Assembly (NCBI RefSeq): GCF_000019185.1
Contig: NC_010334.1
Span: 1,240,001 to 1,304,000 of the forward strand
Reading direction: 5' to 3'
Length of the DNA stretch: 64,000 nt
From: Shewanella halifaxensis HAW-EB4
GTDB taxonomy: Bacteria; Pseudomonadota; Gammaproteobacteria; Enterobacterales; Shewanellaceae
The first letter of the stretch is position 1; every line of letters begins with the position of its first letter. Shown one piece after another: positions 52,934 through 62,237 of this stretch. The translations under genes and the position numbers were made by a program. The notes beneath the pieces are model-generated. The model did not search any database, was not told where the DNA came from, and was given only the letters and a program-made list of their open reading frames with translations.

Positions 52934-53529
52934 CGGTTTTCTCCGTACTGCATGATCACTGCCTCGATAAAGGCTTTAGATAGAATTTGGGCCTGTTGGA
53001 ACTCATTCTCTGGCGTTGGGCTTAATGCACTTCGTAGCCAAAAACCATCGATCATCGCTGCGGTTTGTTTGGCTGCGGTAACGGCTTGGGCCTTAGGAAG
53101 AAGTTTTTTGAAAGAGAACAGGAGGTTGCTATATAAACGTTGGCTATTGATGTGTTGTAGTCTGGCAAGGCCTTGCTCATGCATGGCTTGTGACCAAAAG
53201 CTTAACCAAGTCTTAGTGGCGGACCTTGAGCGTTGTAGCTCGGTAAAGTTAGCTTCCACAATGGCATGCAGTCGCTCGATCGGTAACAGTGCTCTGTCTG
53301 TCGTGCGGCTCAACAGTGCTTGTTTTAGTTGCTCTAGCAGGTACTTTTGCGTGGCTTCAATGAGCTCTTGCTTACCACCGAAGTAATGACTAATTAATCC
53401 AGAAGACAAGCCTGCTAAACCGCTAATGGTATTGATGGTGGTGTTGTGTAAGCCGTGACGCTCAACAGAGACAAGAGTGGCGTCGATGAGCTGTTGTTGT
53501 CGAACGGTTTTCATTGGCGGGCGCGGCAT
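52924..53529 (-). CDS. betI: TetR-type repressor BetI
   Basis: A 201-residue repressor of choline-to-betaine genes that is relieved by choline. The N-terminal helix-turn-helix is NTISGLAGLSSGLISHYFGGKQELIEATQ; the start MPRPPMKTVRQQQLIDATLVSVERHG follows the E. coli BetI N-terminus. First gene of betI-betB-betA, and it overlaps betB. A perfect palindrome matching the BetI operator lies about 80 bases upstream (53609-53622), so it is autoregulated. Confidence 0.95.
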   Translation of the reverse strand: MPRPPMKTVRQQQLIDATLVSVERHGLHNTTINTISGLAGLSSGLISHYFGGKQELIEATQKYLLEQLKQALLSRTTDRALLPIERLHAIVEANFTELQRSRSATKTWLSFWSQAMHEQGLARLQHINSQRLYSNLLFSFKKLLPKAQAVTAAKQTAAMIDGFWLRSALSPTPENEFQQAQILSKAFIEAVIMQYGENRCH

Positions 53530-53608
53530 AAAAGAGCAAATTCCTGTGTTTAATTCTTATTGTTATTTTTCGTCTGCTTTTGTGTCTGTTTTGTATTTTT
53601 AATTGTTG

Positions 53609-53622
53609 ATTGAACGTTCAAT
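53609..53622. promoter_or_regulatory. BetI-type operator
   Basis: The perfect 14-bp palindrome ATTGAACGTTCAAT sits 80 bases upstream of the betI start codon. It matches the BetI operator core known from enteric bacteria and Vibrio (TTGAACGTTCAA, from memory). Confidence 0.85.
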
Positions 53623-54006
53623 TAATAACAACTCTAATGGTTAGAGTTGTAACGATCAAGCTTTATGTAAAAATGCGACAAGGTTCACAGATTTGGTTTG
53701 GTGATTTGTGTTCGGAGCTTTTTACGCGCAAGTGCATGTTTATTTTAGAGTAAATAACTCGCTTTAATTTTGTTCGCAGAGGTCAGATGAGATGTAAATT
53801 AATTTTTAATAAAAATTAGTTTCAACTGTAATCTTTATCAGAATGGCTTGGTTTGAGATCCTGTGAGTGCAGGTTAGTGGTTAATGGTATGACTATGTTA
53901 TCCGTTTTTTTTGAGGCTGATATTCAGCTTGGGATGATTAAAGGGGACTGATGGGCTGACGGTGATAGAGGGAGAAAGAGAGTGATAGGAGGCAAGCCGC
54001 TAAATA

Positions 54007-54032
54007 TAAAAAAGGCGCTCCATCGGGAGCGC
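54007..54032 (-). terminator. Terminator after gltBD
   Basis: Stem GCGCTCC / GGGAGCGC with a 3-base loop, followed on the minus strand by a six-base T run; about 145 bases after the gltD stop. Confidence 0.9.
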
Positions 54033-54132
54033 ATAATCACAAGCAACTTTTGTATTAGATTCAAACCAGAGTTCTAAATCGCCAATGTTTTAGGCTAGAG
54101 GTTTATAAGTAAGCTTTCATTCAAGTCAGCCT

Positions 54133-54175
54133 TCTATAAACCTCTTTTAAACATCCTCTATAAACCTCTTTTAAA
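54133..54175. repeat. Two tandem 19-base repeats downstream of gltD
   Basis: TCTATAAACCTCTTTTAAA occurs at 54133-54151 and 54157-54175 (period 24), just after the gltD stop codon. A reverse copy of its core (GAGGTTTATA) lies at 54098-54107. Confidence 0.75.
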
Positions 54176-54178
54176 ATA

Positions 54179-55588
54179 TTAGTCTTCTAAGTAATTTAAA
54201 ATTCCCATAGCCGCATCGCGCCCCTCTGCAATAGCGGTAACGACCAGGTCTGAACCTCGCACCATATCGCCGCCAGCAAACACCTTCGGGTTGCTGGTTT
54301 GGAATGGATTATCGGCGACTTTTGGCGCCTTGACCAAGCCCCAATCATTGATCTCGATATTGTAGTCGCCTAGCCACGTTGCTGGGCTAGGTTGGAAACC
54401 AAAGGCAATAATGACGGCATCGGCATCGAGCACTTGCTCACTCCCCGTTATTGGCTCTGGGCGGCGACGTCCACTTTCATCGGCTTCACCGAGCTGGGTC
54501 TCGATGCACTCGATGCCCACCACCTTGCCATCGACAGTTTTGATTGCCGTTGGTTGACGATTAAATAGAAACTCAACGCCTTCCTCGCGAGCATTTTGCA
54601 CTTCACGGCGAGAGCCCGGCATATTCTGTTCATCGCGGCGATAGGCACAGATGACTTGAGTCGCTCCCTGACGCACCGCAGTACGGACACAGTCCATTGC
54701 GGTGTCACCACCACCTAGCACGACGACGCGTTTGCCCTTAAGGCTGAGATAGGGGGTCTCAATACACTCGGTGCCCATAACGTTATGGGTGTTACCAATC
54801 AAGTAAGGTAGCGCCTGATACACCCCATTAGCATCTTCGCCAGGCAGGTTTGCCTTCATGGCGGTATAGGTACCCATACCGAGAAAGACGGCATCGTAGT
54901 GCTCGATTAACTCTTTAAAGTCGATATCCTTGCCAACGGTAACGCCAAGCTTAAATTCGATGCCCATTCCTTCAAGCACGGTGCGGCGAACCTGCATCAC
55001 CTCTTTATCAAGCTTGAATGAGGGAATACCGTAGGTCAGTAGACCACCAATTTGCACGTTTTTATCAAACACCACCGCTTTTACGCCGTTACGGGCCAAG
55101 ATATCGGCGCAGCCAAGACCAGCTGGCCCCGCACCCACAATAGCCACGCGCTCTTTACGCGGTGTGACCATTGACAGATCAGGGCGCCAGCCCTGTGAGA
55201 TAGCTGTGTCGGTAATATACTTTTCCACATTACCGATGGTGACTGCGCCAAACTCTTCGTTAAGGGTACAGGCCCCTTCACAGAGCCTATCTTGTGGGCA
55301 AACACGGCCACAGATCTCCGGTAGGGTATTAGTCTCGTGGACTAAATCCGCTGCCTCCATAATACGCCCCTGTTTAGCTAATTGAAGCCAGTTAGGGATG
55401 TAGTTATGCAGTGGACATTTCCATTCACAATATGGGTTACCACAGTCTAAACAACGGTCGGCCTGCTCTTTAACTTGAGGTTGGGCAAAAGGTTGATAAA
55501 TCTCAATAAACTGCGTTGCACGTTGTTTGGCGGCGTGTTTAGCTGGGTCTTTGCGGCCCACTTCAAGAAACTGAAAATCATTGCTCAT
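54179..55588 (-). CDS. gltD: Glutamate synthase small subunit GltD
   Basis: A 469-residue NADPH-dependent flavoprotein that supplies electrons to GltB for ammonia assimilation. It has N-terminal iron-sulfur cysteines (CLDCGNPYCEWKCPLHNYIP and CGRVCPQDRLCEGAC), an FAD motif (VAIVGAGPAGLGCADIL) and an NADPH motif (VVVLGGGDTAMDCVRTA). It follows gltB by six bases and is the last gene of the operon. Confidence 0.98.
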   Translation of the reverse strand: MSNDFQFLEVGRKDPAKHAAKQRATQFIEIYQPFAQPQVKEQADRCLDCGNPYCEWKCPLHNYIPNWLQLAKQGRIMEAADLVHETNTLPEICGRVCPQDRLCEGACTLNEEFGAVTIGNVEKYITDTAISQGWRPDLSMVTPRKERVAIVGAGPAGLGCADILARNGVKAVVFDKNVQIGGLLTYGIPSFKLDKEVMQVRRTVLEGMGIEFKLGVTVGKDIDFKELIEHYDAVFLGMGTYTAMKANLPGEDANGVYQALPYLIGNTHNVMGTECIETPYLSLKGKRVVVLGGGDTAMDCVRTAVRQGATQVICAYRRDEQNMPGSRREVQNAREEGVEFLFNRQPTAIKTVDGKVVGIECIETQLGEADESGRRRPEPITGSEQVLDADAVIIAFGFQPSPATWLGDYNIEINDWGLVKAPKVADNPFQTSNPKVFAGGDMVRGSDLVVTAIAEGRDAAMGILNYLED

Positions 55589-55594
55589 TTTTAC

Positions 55595-58500
55595 TTACCC
55601 CGCTCTGACTGCTAGTGCAGGTTCTGATTGCTCTAACTTTAATAGATCGTCTAGTTCAACGCTTTTGGGTTTCACTAAAATAAAGCAATCTAGCCAGTTT
55701 TCGAAATCGCTCAAGATCTTCTTGGCATGATCACTATTGGTTTCTTTGACGTGCTGCTCTATCAGATCGCGTAGATGTTGCTGATGTATAGGCGATTGCA
55801 CTTTGTGTGTGTCAACCATCTCGGTATTGACTCGGCGGCTAAAGCGGCCAAATTGGTCAAATACATAGGCAAAGCCACCAGTCATACCTGCGCCGAAGTT
55901 CACACCCGTTTTACCTAGCACAACCACAATGCCGCCCGTCATGTATTCACAGCCGTTATCACCTAGGCCTTCAACAACGGCAATGGCACCTGAGTTACGC
56001 ACCGCAAAACGCTCACCGGCTTTACCTGAGGCGAATAACTTGCCGCCAGAGGCCCCGTATAAACAGGTATTACCTAAAATGGCCGAGCGCTCGCTCTTAA
56101 AGGGACTTCCCAGTGGTGGATAGACACAAATCTTACCACCCGACATGCCTTTACCGACGTAATCGTTGGCATCACCGCAAAGCATTAGCTCAAGTCCCGG
56201 TGCGTTCCATACACCAAAGCTTTGGCCTGCACTGCCGTTAAACTTCAATGTGATAGGGGCTTTAGCACCATCTCGCCCTACATGGGTCGCGATATAGCCA
56301 GACAGGCTCGCACCTACTGAACGGTCGGTATTGTTGATGCTGAACATCTCACAAATGGATTCACCGGCATTGACTGCTTGTTTACAGTCTTCAACTAAAC
56401 GTTGGTTTAATAGGCCCTTGTCTGATGGCTGATTGATTTCACGCCATGTAACGGCAGAGCTTTCAGGCACCTTAGGACGATACAAAATAGGCGCTAAATC
56501 AAGATGTTGTTGTTTAGCTGTTTCGCCTTCAATTGCCGCTAACCAGTCACTTCGACCGACCATTTGCTCGAATTCAGTTACACCAAGAGCAGCCATGTAT
56601 TCACGGATCTCTTGCGCAACAAATTCAAAGTAAGTCATTACACGCTCTGGTAAGCCGTGGTAATGCTCGTTACGAAGCGTTTTGTTTTGAGTGGCAACAC
56701 CGGTTGCACAGTTATTAAGGTGGCAAATACGTAGGTACTTACAACCGAGTGCAATCATGGGCACAGTACCGAAACCGAAGCTTTCTGCACCAAGTAAAGC
56801 CGCCTTAATAACGTCCTTACCCGTTTTTAAACCACCATCAACTTGTAAGCGGATCTTATGACGTAGGCCATTTTCAACCAGTGATTGATGAACCTCGGCA
56901 AGTCCGAGCTCCCATGGACTACCGGCGTATTTCACCGAGGTAATTGGGCTTGCACCCGTACCACCATCATAACCTGAGACGGTGATCATATCGGCGTAAG
57001 CTTTGGCTACGCCAGTGGCAATGGTACCGACGCCAGGCTCTGAAACCAGTTTGACCGACACAAGCGCCTTAGGGTTAATCTGTTTCAAGTCGAAGATCAG
57101 CTGCGCTAAATCCTCGATAGAGTAGATATCATGATGGGGCGGCGGTGAAATCAGGGTTACTCCTGGACGCGCATTACGCAGCGCGGCAATCTCAACACTG
57201 ACTTTATCACCTGGAAGTTGGCCACCTTCACCGGGCTTTGCACCCTGTGCGACCTTGATTTGTAACACTTCAGCATTCACAAGGTAGTGGGCGGTGACGC
57301 CGAAACGACCCGATGCGATCTGCTTGATAGCTGAGTTCCCTTCGGTGCCAAAGCGACGTGGATCTTCACCGCCTTCACCTGAGTTTGAGCGCCCGCCTAA
57401 GCGGTTCATGGCGACGGCTAATGCCTCGTGAGCTTCAGGGCTAAGGGCGCCGATACTCATGGCCGCGCTATCGAAACGAGGGTAGAGGGTTTTAGCCGCT
57501 TCGACTGCGTCTAGCTCAATGGGGGCAAGCTCACCTTTGATTTCGATTAAATCACGCAAGGTGGCAATAGGGCGATTGTCGACAAGTTCTGTAAAGCGCT
57601 TATAACTTGGGTAGTCTTTGTCTTTTAGGCTAGCTTGAAGCGTGTTGACCACATCAGGGTTAAAGCAGTGGTATTCACCGCCTTCAACGTATTTGAGTAG
57701 GCCACCTTGTGGCAGTTGCTGATGAGCTATAAAGGCACTCTTGTGCAAGATCTGCTGATCTTTCTCAATCAATTCAAAGTTTGCCCCCTGAATACGGCTA
57801 ATCACGCCGTTAAAGCAAAGCTCAACCACTTCGTCTGCAAGGCCTACCGCTTCAAACTGCTGGCTACAACGATAAGATGCGACGGTGCTAATTCCCATCT
57901 TCGACATGATCTTACGCAGACCCTTGTCTATGCCATGACGGAAGTTAAGCATTAGGTCGCGAGTGTTTTCAACTCCGTTACGTTTGGCAAGTTCTGAGAT
58001 GCACTCGTAAACTAGGTAAGGGTAGATCGCGGTGGCACCAAACCCAAGCAGCACGGCAAAGTGGTGTGGGTCTCTTGCCGATGCGGTTTCAACTATGATG
58101 TTGGTATCACAGCGTAGACTGTTGTTGACCAGCACCTGTTGCACTGCACCGACTGCCATTGCGGCGGGGATCACTTGCTTTGACTTGGCAGTGGCCCGGT
58201 CTGAAAGCACTAATAATGTGGTTCCAGAGCGAGCTAAACGTTCAGCTTCATCACAGATGCGTTTAATCGCGGCTTCTAAGCCTTCGCTAAGGTCATAGTT
58301 CAAGTCGACGGTATTAGCACGATAGTAAGTACTGTCTAATGCCATCAGCTGATTGAAGTCGCTAAACAGCAGCACTGGCGAGTTAAACATCACTCGATAA
58401 GCATGACCTGTGGTCTCGTTAAATAGGTTTTGCTCACGACCCGCACAAGTGGTTAGTGACATCACGTGTTTTTCACGCAGTGGATCGATAGGGGGATTGG

Positions 58501-60043
58501 TTACCTGAGCAAACTTTTGGCGGAAATAGTCATAGATGGTACGAGACTTTTTAGATAAAACCGCCATAGGCGTGTCATCACCCATAGAGCCTGTGGCTTC
58601 TTCGCCTTTCTGAGCTAACACCCAAATGACTTGTTCTAATTCTTCACGAGAATAGCCAAAGTGTTTTTGATATTGCAGTAACTGTGCATCATCAAACTCT
58701 CGTTTTCCCTGATCATTAGCTCCGAACTCTTCGGCAGGTTTAAGTACCTTACTGTTTTTGGCCATCCACTCTTTGTATGGGTGGCGACGCTTTAGGTCGT
58801 TATCAATCTCAAACGAGGAGTAGAGCTGACCATTTAAGGTATCGAGTACCAATAGCTCGCCGGGACCGACACGACCCTTTTCGATCACTTCATCTGCAGC
58901 GTAGTCCCAGATCCCAACCTCTGATGCCAGTGTTAAAATACGGTCTTTTGTAATGACATAGCGCGATGGACGCAGACCATTACGGTCAACGGCGCAGGCT
59001 GCGTGGCGGCCATTGGTCATCACGATCCCCGCTGGCCCATCCCAGGGCTCCATATGCATGGAGTTAAAATCATAAAAGGCTTTTAACTCCGCATCCATTT
59101 CAGGGTTACTCTGCCATGCTGGTGGGATCAATAGACGCATGGCTCGGTACAAGTCCATGCCACCAGCGAGCAGCATTTCAAGCATATTATCTAATGAAGA
59201 TGAGTCGGATCCGGTTTCATTTACGAATGGTGCAGCCTGCTGCAAATCGGGTAGCAGTGGTGCGTGGAACTTATAGGCACGTGCTCTTGCCCATTGACGG
59301 TTACAGGTAATGGTGTTGATTTCACCATTGTGAGCTAAGTATCTAAATGGCTGAGCCAATGGCCATTTGGGTGAGGTATTAGTTGAGAAACGTTGATGGA
59401 ATAAACAGATTGCGCTTTGTAGACGGATATCTGCCAAGTCGCTATAAAAAGCGGGCAGATCTGCGGGCATCATCAGGCCTTTATAGACGATGACTTGTCC
59501 TGAAAGACTCGCTACATAGAAGTCTTTATCGTGGGTAAGCTGCTGCTCGACACGTCGTCTTGCCATATATAGGCGTCGTTCTAAGTCTTTTTCTCGCCAA
59601 CCAATAGGGGCGTTAATCAATACTTGAACTATCTGTGGTTGACTCGCTTTACCTATGGGGCCAAGTACATCAGTATTAACTGGCACATCTCGCCAGCCTG
59701 CAACACTTAAGGTCTCCTTCTGGAGTTCTTGTTCAAGTAGTTGCTTGGTTTGAGAAGCTAAAACGGTATCTTGACTAAGAAATAGCATGCCTACAGCAAA
59801 ACGACGGCTAAGGTGCCAACCATTTTCTTCGGCGACCGCTTTAAAGAAATTTACTGGTAATTGCATTAATAGTCCACAGCCATCACCTGTTCGACCATCT
59901 GCTGCGATACCACCACGATGCTTCATTCGGTCTAGGCCGTGAATCGCGGTACGTACAATACGGTGGCTTGGTTCACCGTCCATCTGGGCGATTAACCCAA
60001 ATCCACAATTGTCCCGCTCAAAACTTGGATGATATAAGCTCAT
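55595..60043 (-). CDS. gltB: Glutamate synthase large subunit GltB
   Basis: A 1482-residue enzyme making two glutamate from glutamine and 2-oxoglutarate. A 12-residue propeptide precedes the nucleophile Cys13 (DNCGFG), starting the class II glutaminase domain (about 13-420). The FMN/2-oxoglutarate domain lies centrally (GGRSNSGEGGEDPRRFG, VSGYDGGTGASP), the [3Fe-4S] cysteines are in CKYLRICHLNNCATG, and the beta-helical C-terminal domain follows. A GGGAG ribosome-binding site precedes the ATG. A LiuR-like palindrome lies about 170 bases upstream. Confidence 0.98.
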   Translation of the reverse strand: MSLYHPSFERDNCGFGLIAQMDGEPSHRIVRTAIHGLDRMKHRGGIAADGRTGDGCGLLMQLPVNFFKAVAEENGWHLSRRFAVGMLFLSQDTVLASQTKQLLEQELQKETLSVAGWRDVPVNTDVLGPIGKASQPQIVQVLINAPIGWREKDLERRLYMARRRVEQQLTHDKDFYVASLSGQVIVYKGLMMPADLPAFYSDLADIRLQSAICLFHQRFSTNTSPKWPLAQPFRYLAHNGEINTITCNRQWARARAYKFHAPLLPDLQQAAPFVNETGSDSSSLDNMLEMLLAGGMDLYRAMRLLIPPAWQSNPEMDAELKAFYDFNSMHMEPWDGPAGIVMTNGRHAACAVDRNGLRPSRYVITKDRILTLASEVGIWDYAADEVIEKGRVGPGELLVLDTLNGQLYSSFEIDNDLKRRHPYKEWMAKNSKVLKPAEEFGANDQGKREFDDAQLLQYQKHFGYSREELEQVIWVLAQKGEEATGSMGDDTPMAVLSKKSRTIYDYFRQKFAQVTNPPIDPLREKHVMSLTTCAGREQNLFNETTGHAYRVMFNSPVLLFSDFNQLMALDSTYYRANTVDLNYDLSEGLEAAIKRICDEAERLARSGTTLLVLSDRATAKSKQVIPAAMAVGAVQQVLVNNSLRCDTNIIVETASARDPHHFAVLLGFGATAIYPYLVYECISELAKRNGVENTRDLMLNFRHGIDKGLRKIMSKMGISTVASYRCSQQFEAVGLADEVVELCFNGVISRIQGANFELIEKDQQILHKSAFIAHQQLPQGGLLKYVEGGEYHCFNPDVVNTLQASLKDKDYPSYKRFTELVDNRPIATLRDLIEIKGELAPIELDAVEAAKTLYPRFDSAAMSIGALSPEAHEALAVAMNRLGGRSNSGEGGEDPRRFGTEGNSAIKQIASGRFGVTAHYLVNAEVLQIKVAQGAKPGEGGQLPGDKVSVEIAALRNARPGVTLISPPPHHDIYSIEDLAQLIFDLKQINPKALVSVKLVSEPGVGTIATGVAKAYADMITVSGYDGGTGASPITSVKYAGSPWELGLAEVHQSLVENGLRHKIRLQVDGGLKTGKDVIKAALLGAESFGFGTVPMIALGCKYLRICHLNNCATGVATQNKTLRNEHYHGLPERVMTYFEFVAQEIREYMAALGVTEFEQMVGRSDWLAAIEGETAKQQHLDLAPILYRPKVPESSAVTWREINQPSDKGLLNQRLVEDCKQAVNAGESICEMFSINNTDRSVGASLSGYIATHVGRDGAKAPITLKFNGSAGQSFGVWNAPGLELMLCGDANDYVGKGMSGGKICVYPPLGSPFKSERSAILGNTCLYGASGGKLFASGKAGERFAVRNSGAIAVVEGLGDNGCEYMTGGIVVVLGKTGVNFGAGMTGGFAYVFDQFGRFSRRVNTEMVDTHKVQSPIHQQHLRDLIEQHVKETNSDHAKKILSDFENWLDCFILVKPKSVELDDLLKLEQSEPALAVRAG

Positions 60044-60530
60044 TACTACACTCCCTAACCTCGACTGATACTACTCGGGAGATAAAGCAAAAAATATTGA
60101 TAGATATGCACCCGAATCAATCAAATTAACCTCAAGAGTATTAAAGGTCAAACCTAATTACTGCATAAAAACTAACTATTAACTCTTGTTTTATACGCCA
60201 GTTCCAATTGGTTTACCTTAACGTAAACTGTAAAAGCTCTCGTATAACCTTCTGAATAAAAAGAATTTTAATATTTGTATGGGTAATAGCCAGTAGAGGT
60301 GTAACGAAAATGTTGATTATGTCTGTTTTCAATAAAGTGATTTTTCTTGCAGATACAGTGAAATGGTAGTCACTTAGTGCTTTGCTTATTTATGCATAAG
60401 CAGCTGTTAATATATAAAGCAAGGCGAGTGAAAAGTCTGTACCAGCCTCTATGCTGTCTTACGGTTATTTGAGCTAGCGCTAATTAATGTTTCTAAGAAC
60501 TGGTTAAAATAACGCAAATTTTTTTACTAG
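60044..60530. other. Divergent region between gltB and yhcC-like gene
   Basis: About 490 AT-rich bases with the gltB promoter on the left, including the palindrome at 60211-60228, and the leader of the radical SAM gene on the right. No gene seen. Confidence 0.5.
60211..60228. promoter_or_regulatory. LiuR-like palindrome upstream of gltB
   Basis: GTTTAC-N6-GTAAAC is a perfect inverted repeat and resembles the LiuR (MerR-family) operator of Shewanella (TTTACGTTTACGTAAA-like, from memory). Comparative work, as I recall, placed gltBD in the LiuR regulon of Shewanella. It lies 168-185 bases upstream of the gltB start. Confidence 0.55.
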
Positions 60531-61484
60531 GTGATAGAACAGTTGGGACTGGATAGTTTCGTTAATACCTTCGGTGGTGTGTGTAAGCAAAAATATGGCG
60601 AGCGGATCCGTAAGCTGACAATCGATGCCAAGTTTACTTGTCCAAATCGCGATGGCACTTTAGGAAAGGGCGGCTGTACCTATTGTAATGTGGCTTCGTT
60701 CAGTCATGAGCACAAGACCGAGCTATCTATTCAAGAGCAATTGGCTCAAGGCAGAGAGCGCCTGTCAACTAAATCGTCTAAGTACATCGCCTACTTTCAA
60801 GCCTATACCAGTACTTACGATGAGTATCTCGTCCTTAAGCAAAAGTATGATGAGGCGATTCAAGATAGCGATATTGTCGGCTTGTGTGTGGGTACTCGTC
60901 CCGATTGTGTTCCCGATGAGGTGCTAGAGTTATTGGTGGGCTATCAAAACGATGGCGTCGATGTATGGCTAGAGCTAGGGTTACAATCGGCAAATGACAG
61001 AACCCTTAAGAAGATAAACCGAGGTCATGATTTTGCCGCCTACGAAGATACCGTAAAGCGTGCACGCCGCTTAGGAATAAAAGTTTGCACTCATCTAATC
61101 CTCGGCTTGCCTGGTGAGGGTCATGAAGACTATCTAGAAACCCTAGACAAGGTGTTAGCCGTTGGCGTCGATGGCTTGAAGTTGCATCCTTTACATATTG
61201 TCGAGGGGAGCACCATGGCAAAAGCTTGGCGTAACAATAAGATGAGCCTGCTTGAATTAGAGACTTATGCCTATAGCGTCGGTGAACTGATACGCTGGAC
61301 GCCTAAGGAGGTGATTTTTCACCGAGTGACGGCTTATGCGAAGAAACCTATGTTGTTAGCGCCAGACTGGTGTGCCTATCGTTGGAATGGTTTAGTTGCA
61401 ATTGTTGACGATCTTAAAGCCAAAGGTGGCCAGGGGACATATCTTGAGCCTTTGCAAGATCCCACAGTGCTCTTGGTTGAATAA
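60531..61484 (+). CDS. TIGR01212-type radical SAM protein (YhcC-like)
   Basis: A 317-residue radical SAM enzyme. The cluster-binding cysteines are in CPNRDGTLGKGGCTYC, with an 11-residue gap between the first two, typical of the YhcC/TIGR01212 family. Other family segments are GLCVGTRPDCVPDEV, WLELGLQSANDRTLKKINRGHD and HLILGLPGEGHEDY. The reaction is not established; genomic links to gltBD, as here, are common. The start GTG at 60531 is the predicted one but has no clear ribosome-binding site, so the true start may be slightly downstream. Confidence 0.9.
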   Translation: MIEQLGLDSFVNTFGGVCKQKYGERIRKLTIDAKFTCPNRDGTLGKGGCTYCNVASFSHEHKTELSIQEQLAQGRERLSTKSSKYIAYFQAYTSTYDEYLVLKQKYDEAIQDSDIVGLCVGTRPDCVPDEVLELLVGYQNDGVDVWLELGLQSANDRTLKKINRGHDFAAYEDTVKRARRLGIKVCTHLILGLPGEGHEDYLETLDKVLAVGVDGLKLHPLHIVEGSTMAKAWRNNKMSLLELETYAYSVGELIRWTPKEVIFHRVTAYAKKPMLLAPDWCAYRWNGLVAIVDDLKAKGGQGTYLEPLQDPTVLLVE

Positions 61485-61673
61485 CGAACTGTCACTGTAG
61501 GCTGGTAAATCGTGAGACTTGAGTGCTTTTGTTTGATTTTATGTTGTTAAATGGTTAAATTTAAGGGCTTTTTGAGGCTCATGCGACGCTAGGTGTTGCG
61601 CCTGTGATTATAGCGGGTATTATGTGGTAAAATTGGTTTTTGTATACACGACAATATTTTGAGAGGTGCCTAA

Positions 61674-62039
61674 ATGGCAGCAACTGAACTAGAATCAATC
61701 CTAGATCTTAATACACTGGAGCAGTACTGCAGTGCAATTGGTGCCGGTACGCTACTTAAAAGCGTCGTTTTATTTGAACAACTTATGCCCGAGTATGTTG
61801 GCAACCTAGTTAGTGCACAGGAAGCAAACGATAAAGATACACTTTGCAGCGAAGCGCACAAGTTCAAAGGTGCTGCAGGATCTGTAGGCCTTAAACGTAT
61901 TCAGCAATATGCCCAGTTATTACAACATGGTGAAGAAGCTGGGTGGGAACAAGGGCATGCTGCATGGTTGAGTGAAATTGTTGCCTATGCATCAAAAGAT
62001 CTACAGCAATTAAAAGAATATTTGGAGTCTAAGGCTTAA
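61674..62039 (+). CDS. hptA: Histidine-containing phosphotransfer protein HptA
   Basis: A 121-residue single-domain HPt protein. The phosphorylated His62 lies in SEAHKFKGAAGSVGL. In S. oneidensis HptA (SO_1327) carries phosphate to ArcA because the ArcS sensor kinase lacks its own HPt domain, so it is part of the Arc redox-response system. Its place directly before oxyR matches S. oneidensis. GAGAGG precedes the ATG, and a strong terminator follows. Confidence 0.93.
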   Translation: MAATELESILDLNTLEQYCSAIGAGTLLKSVVLFEQLMPEYVGNLVSAQEANDKDTLCSEAHKFKGAAGSVGLKRIQQYAQLLQHGEEAGWEQGHAAWLSEIVAYASKDLQQLKEYLESKA

Positions 62040-62059
62040 TTGACCTAGCTTCAAAATTG

Positions 62060-62097
62060 ATAGCGCAGTTTGGATTTATCCACTGCGCTATTTTTTT
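62060..62097 (+). terminator. Terminator after hptA
   Basis: Stem ATAGCGCAG / CTGCGCTAT with additional inner pairing and a seven-base T run. Confidence 0.93.
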
Positions 62098-62237
62098 ATC
62101 TGGAGTTTACAGAAGAATATCTTGTACATTTTTGATTCAGTTCACAGTCTATCCGCTCAAAAACCGGGTTAGCTTAGGGTTTTATGATAGAGTTAGATTG
62201 AACGATTAGATAAATTATGTCACTGGTAATCTATTTT

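Larger units (their letters stand above)
53530..54178. other. Region between betI and gltD
   Basis: 650 bases. The left part is the betI promoter with its operator; the right part holds the gltD terminator (54007-54032) and two tandem 19-base repeats (54133-54151, 54157-54175). No gene seen. Confidence 0.5.

Noticed and set aside
52952..53386. 144-codon plus-strand frame
   Set aside because: It lies antisense within betI, whose TetR domain and operator are clear; no independent coding evidence.
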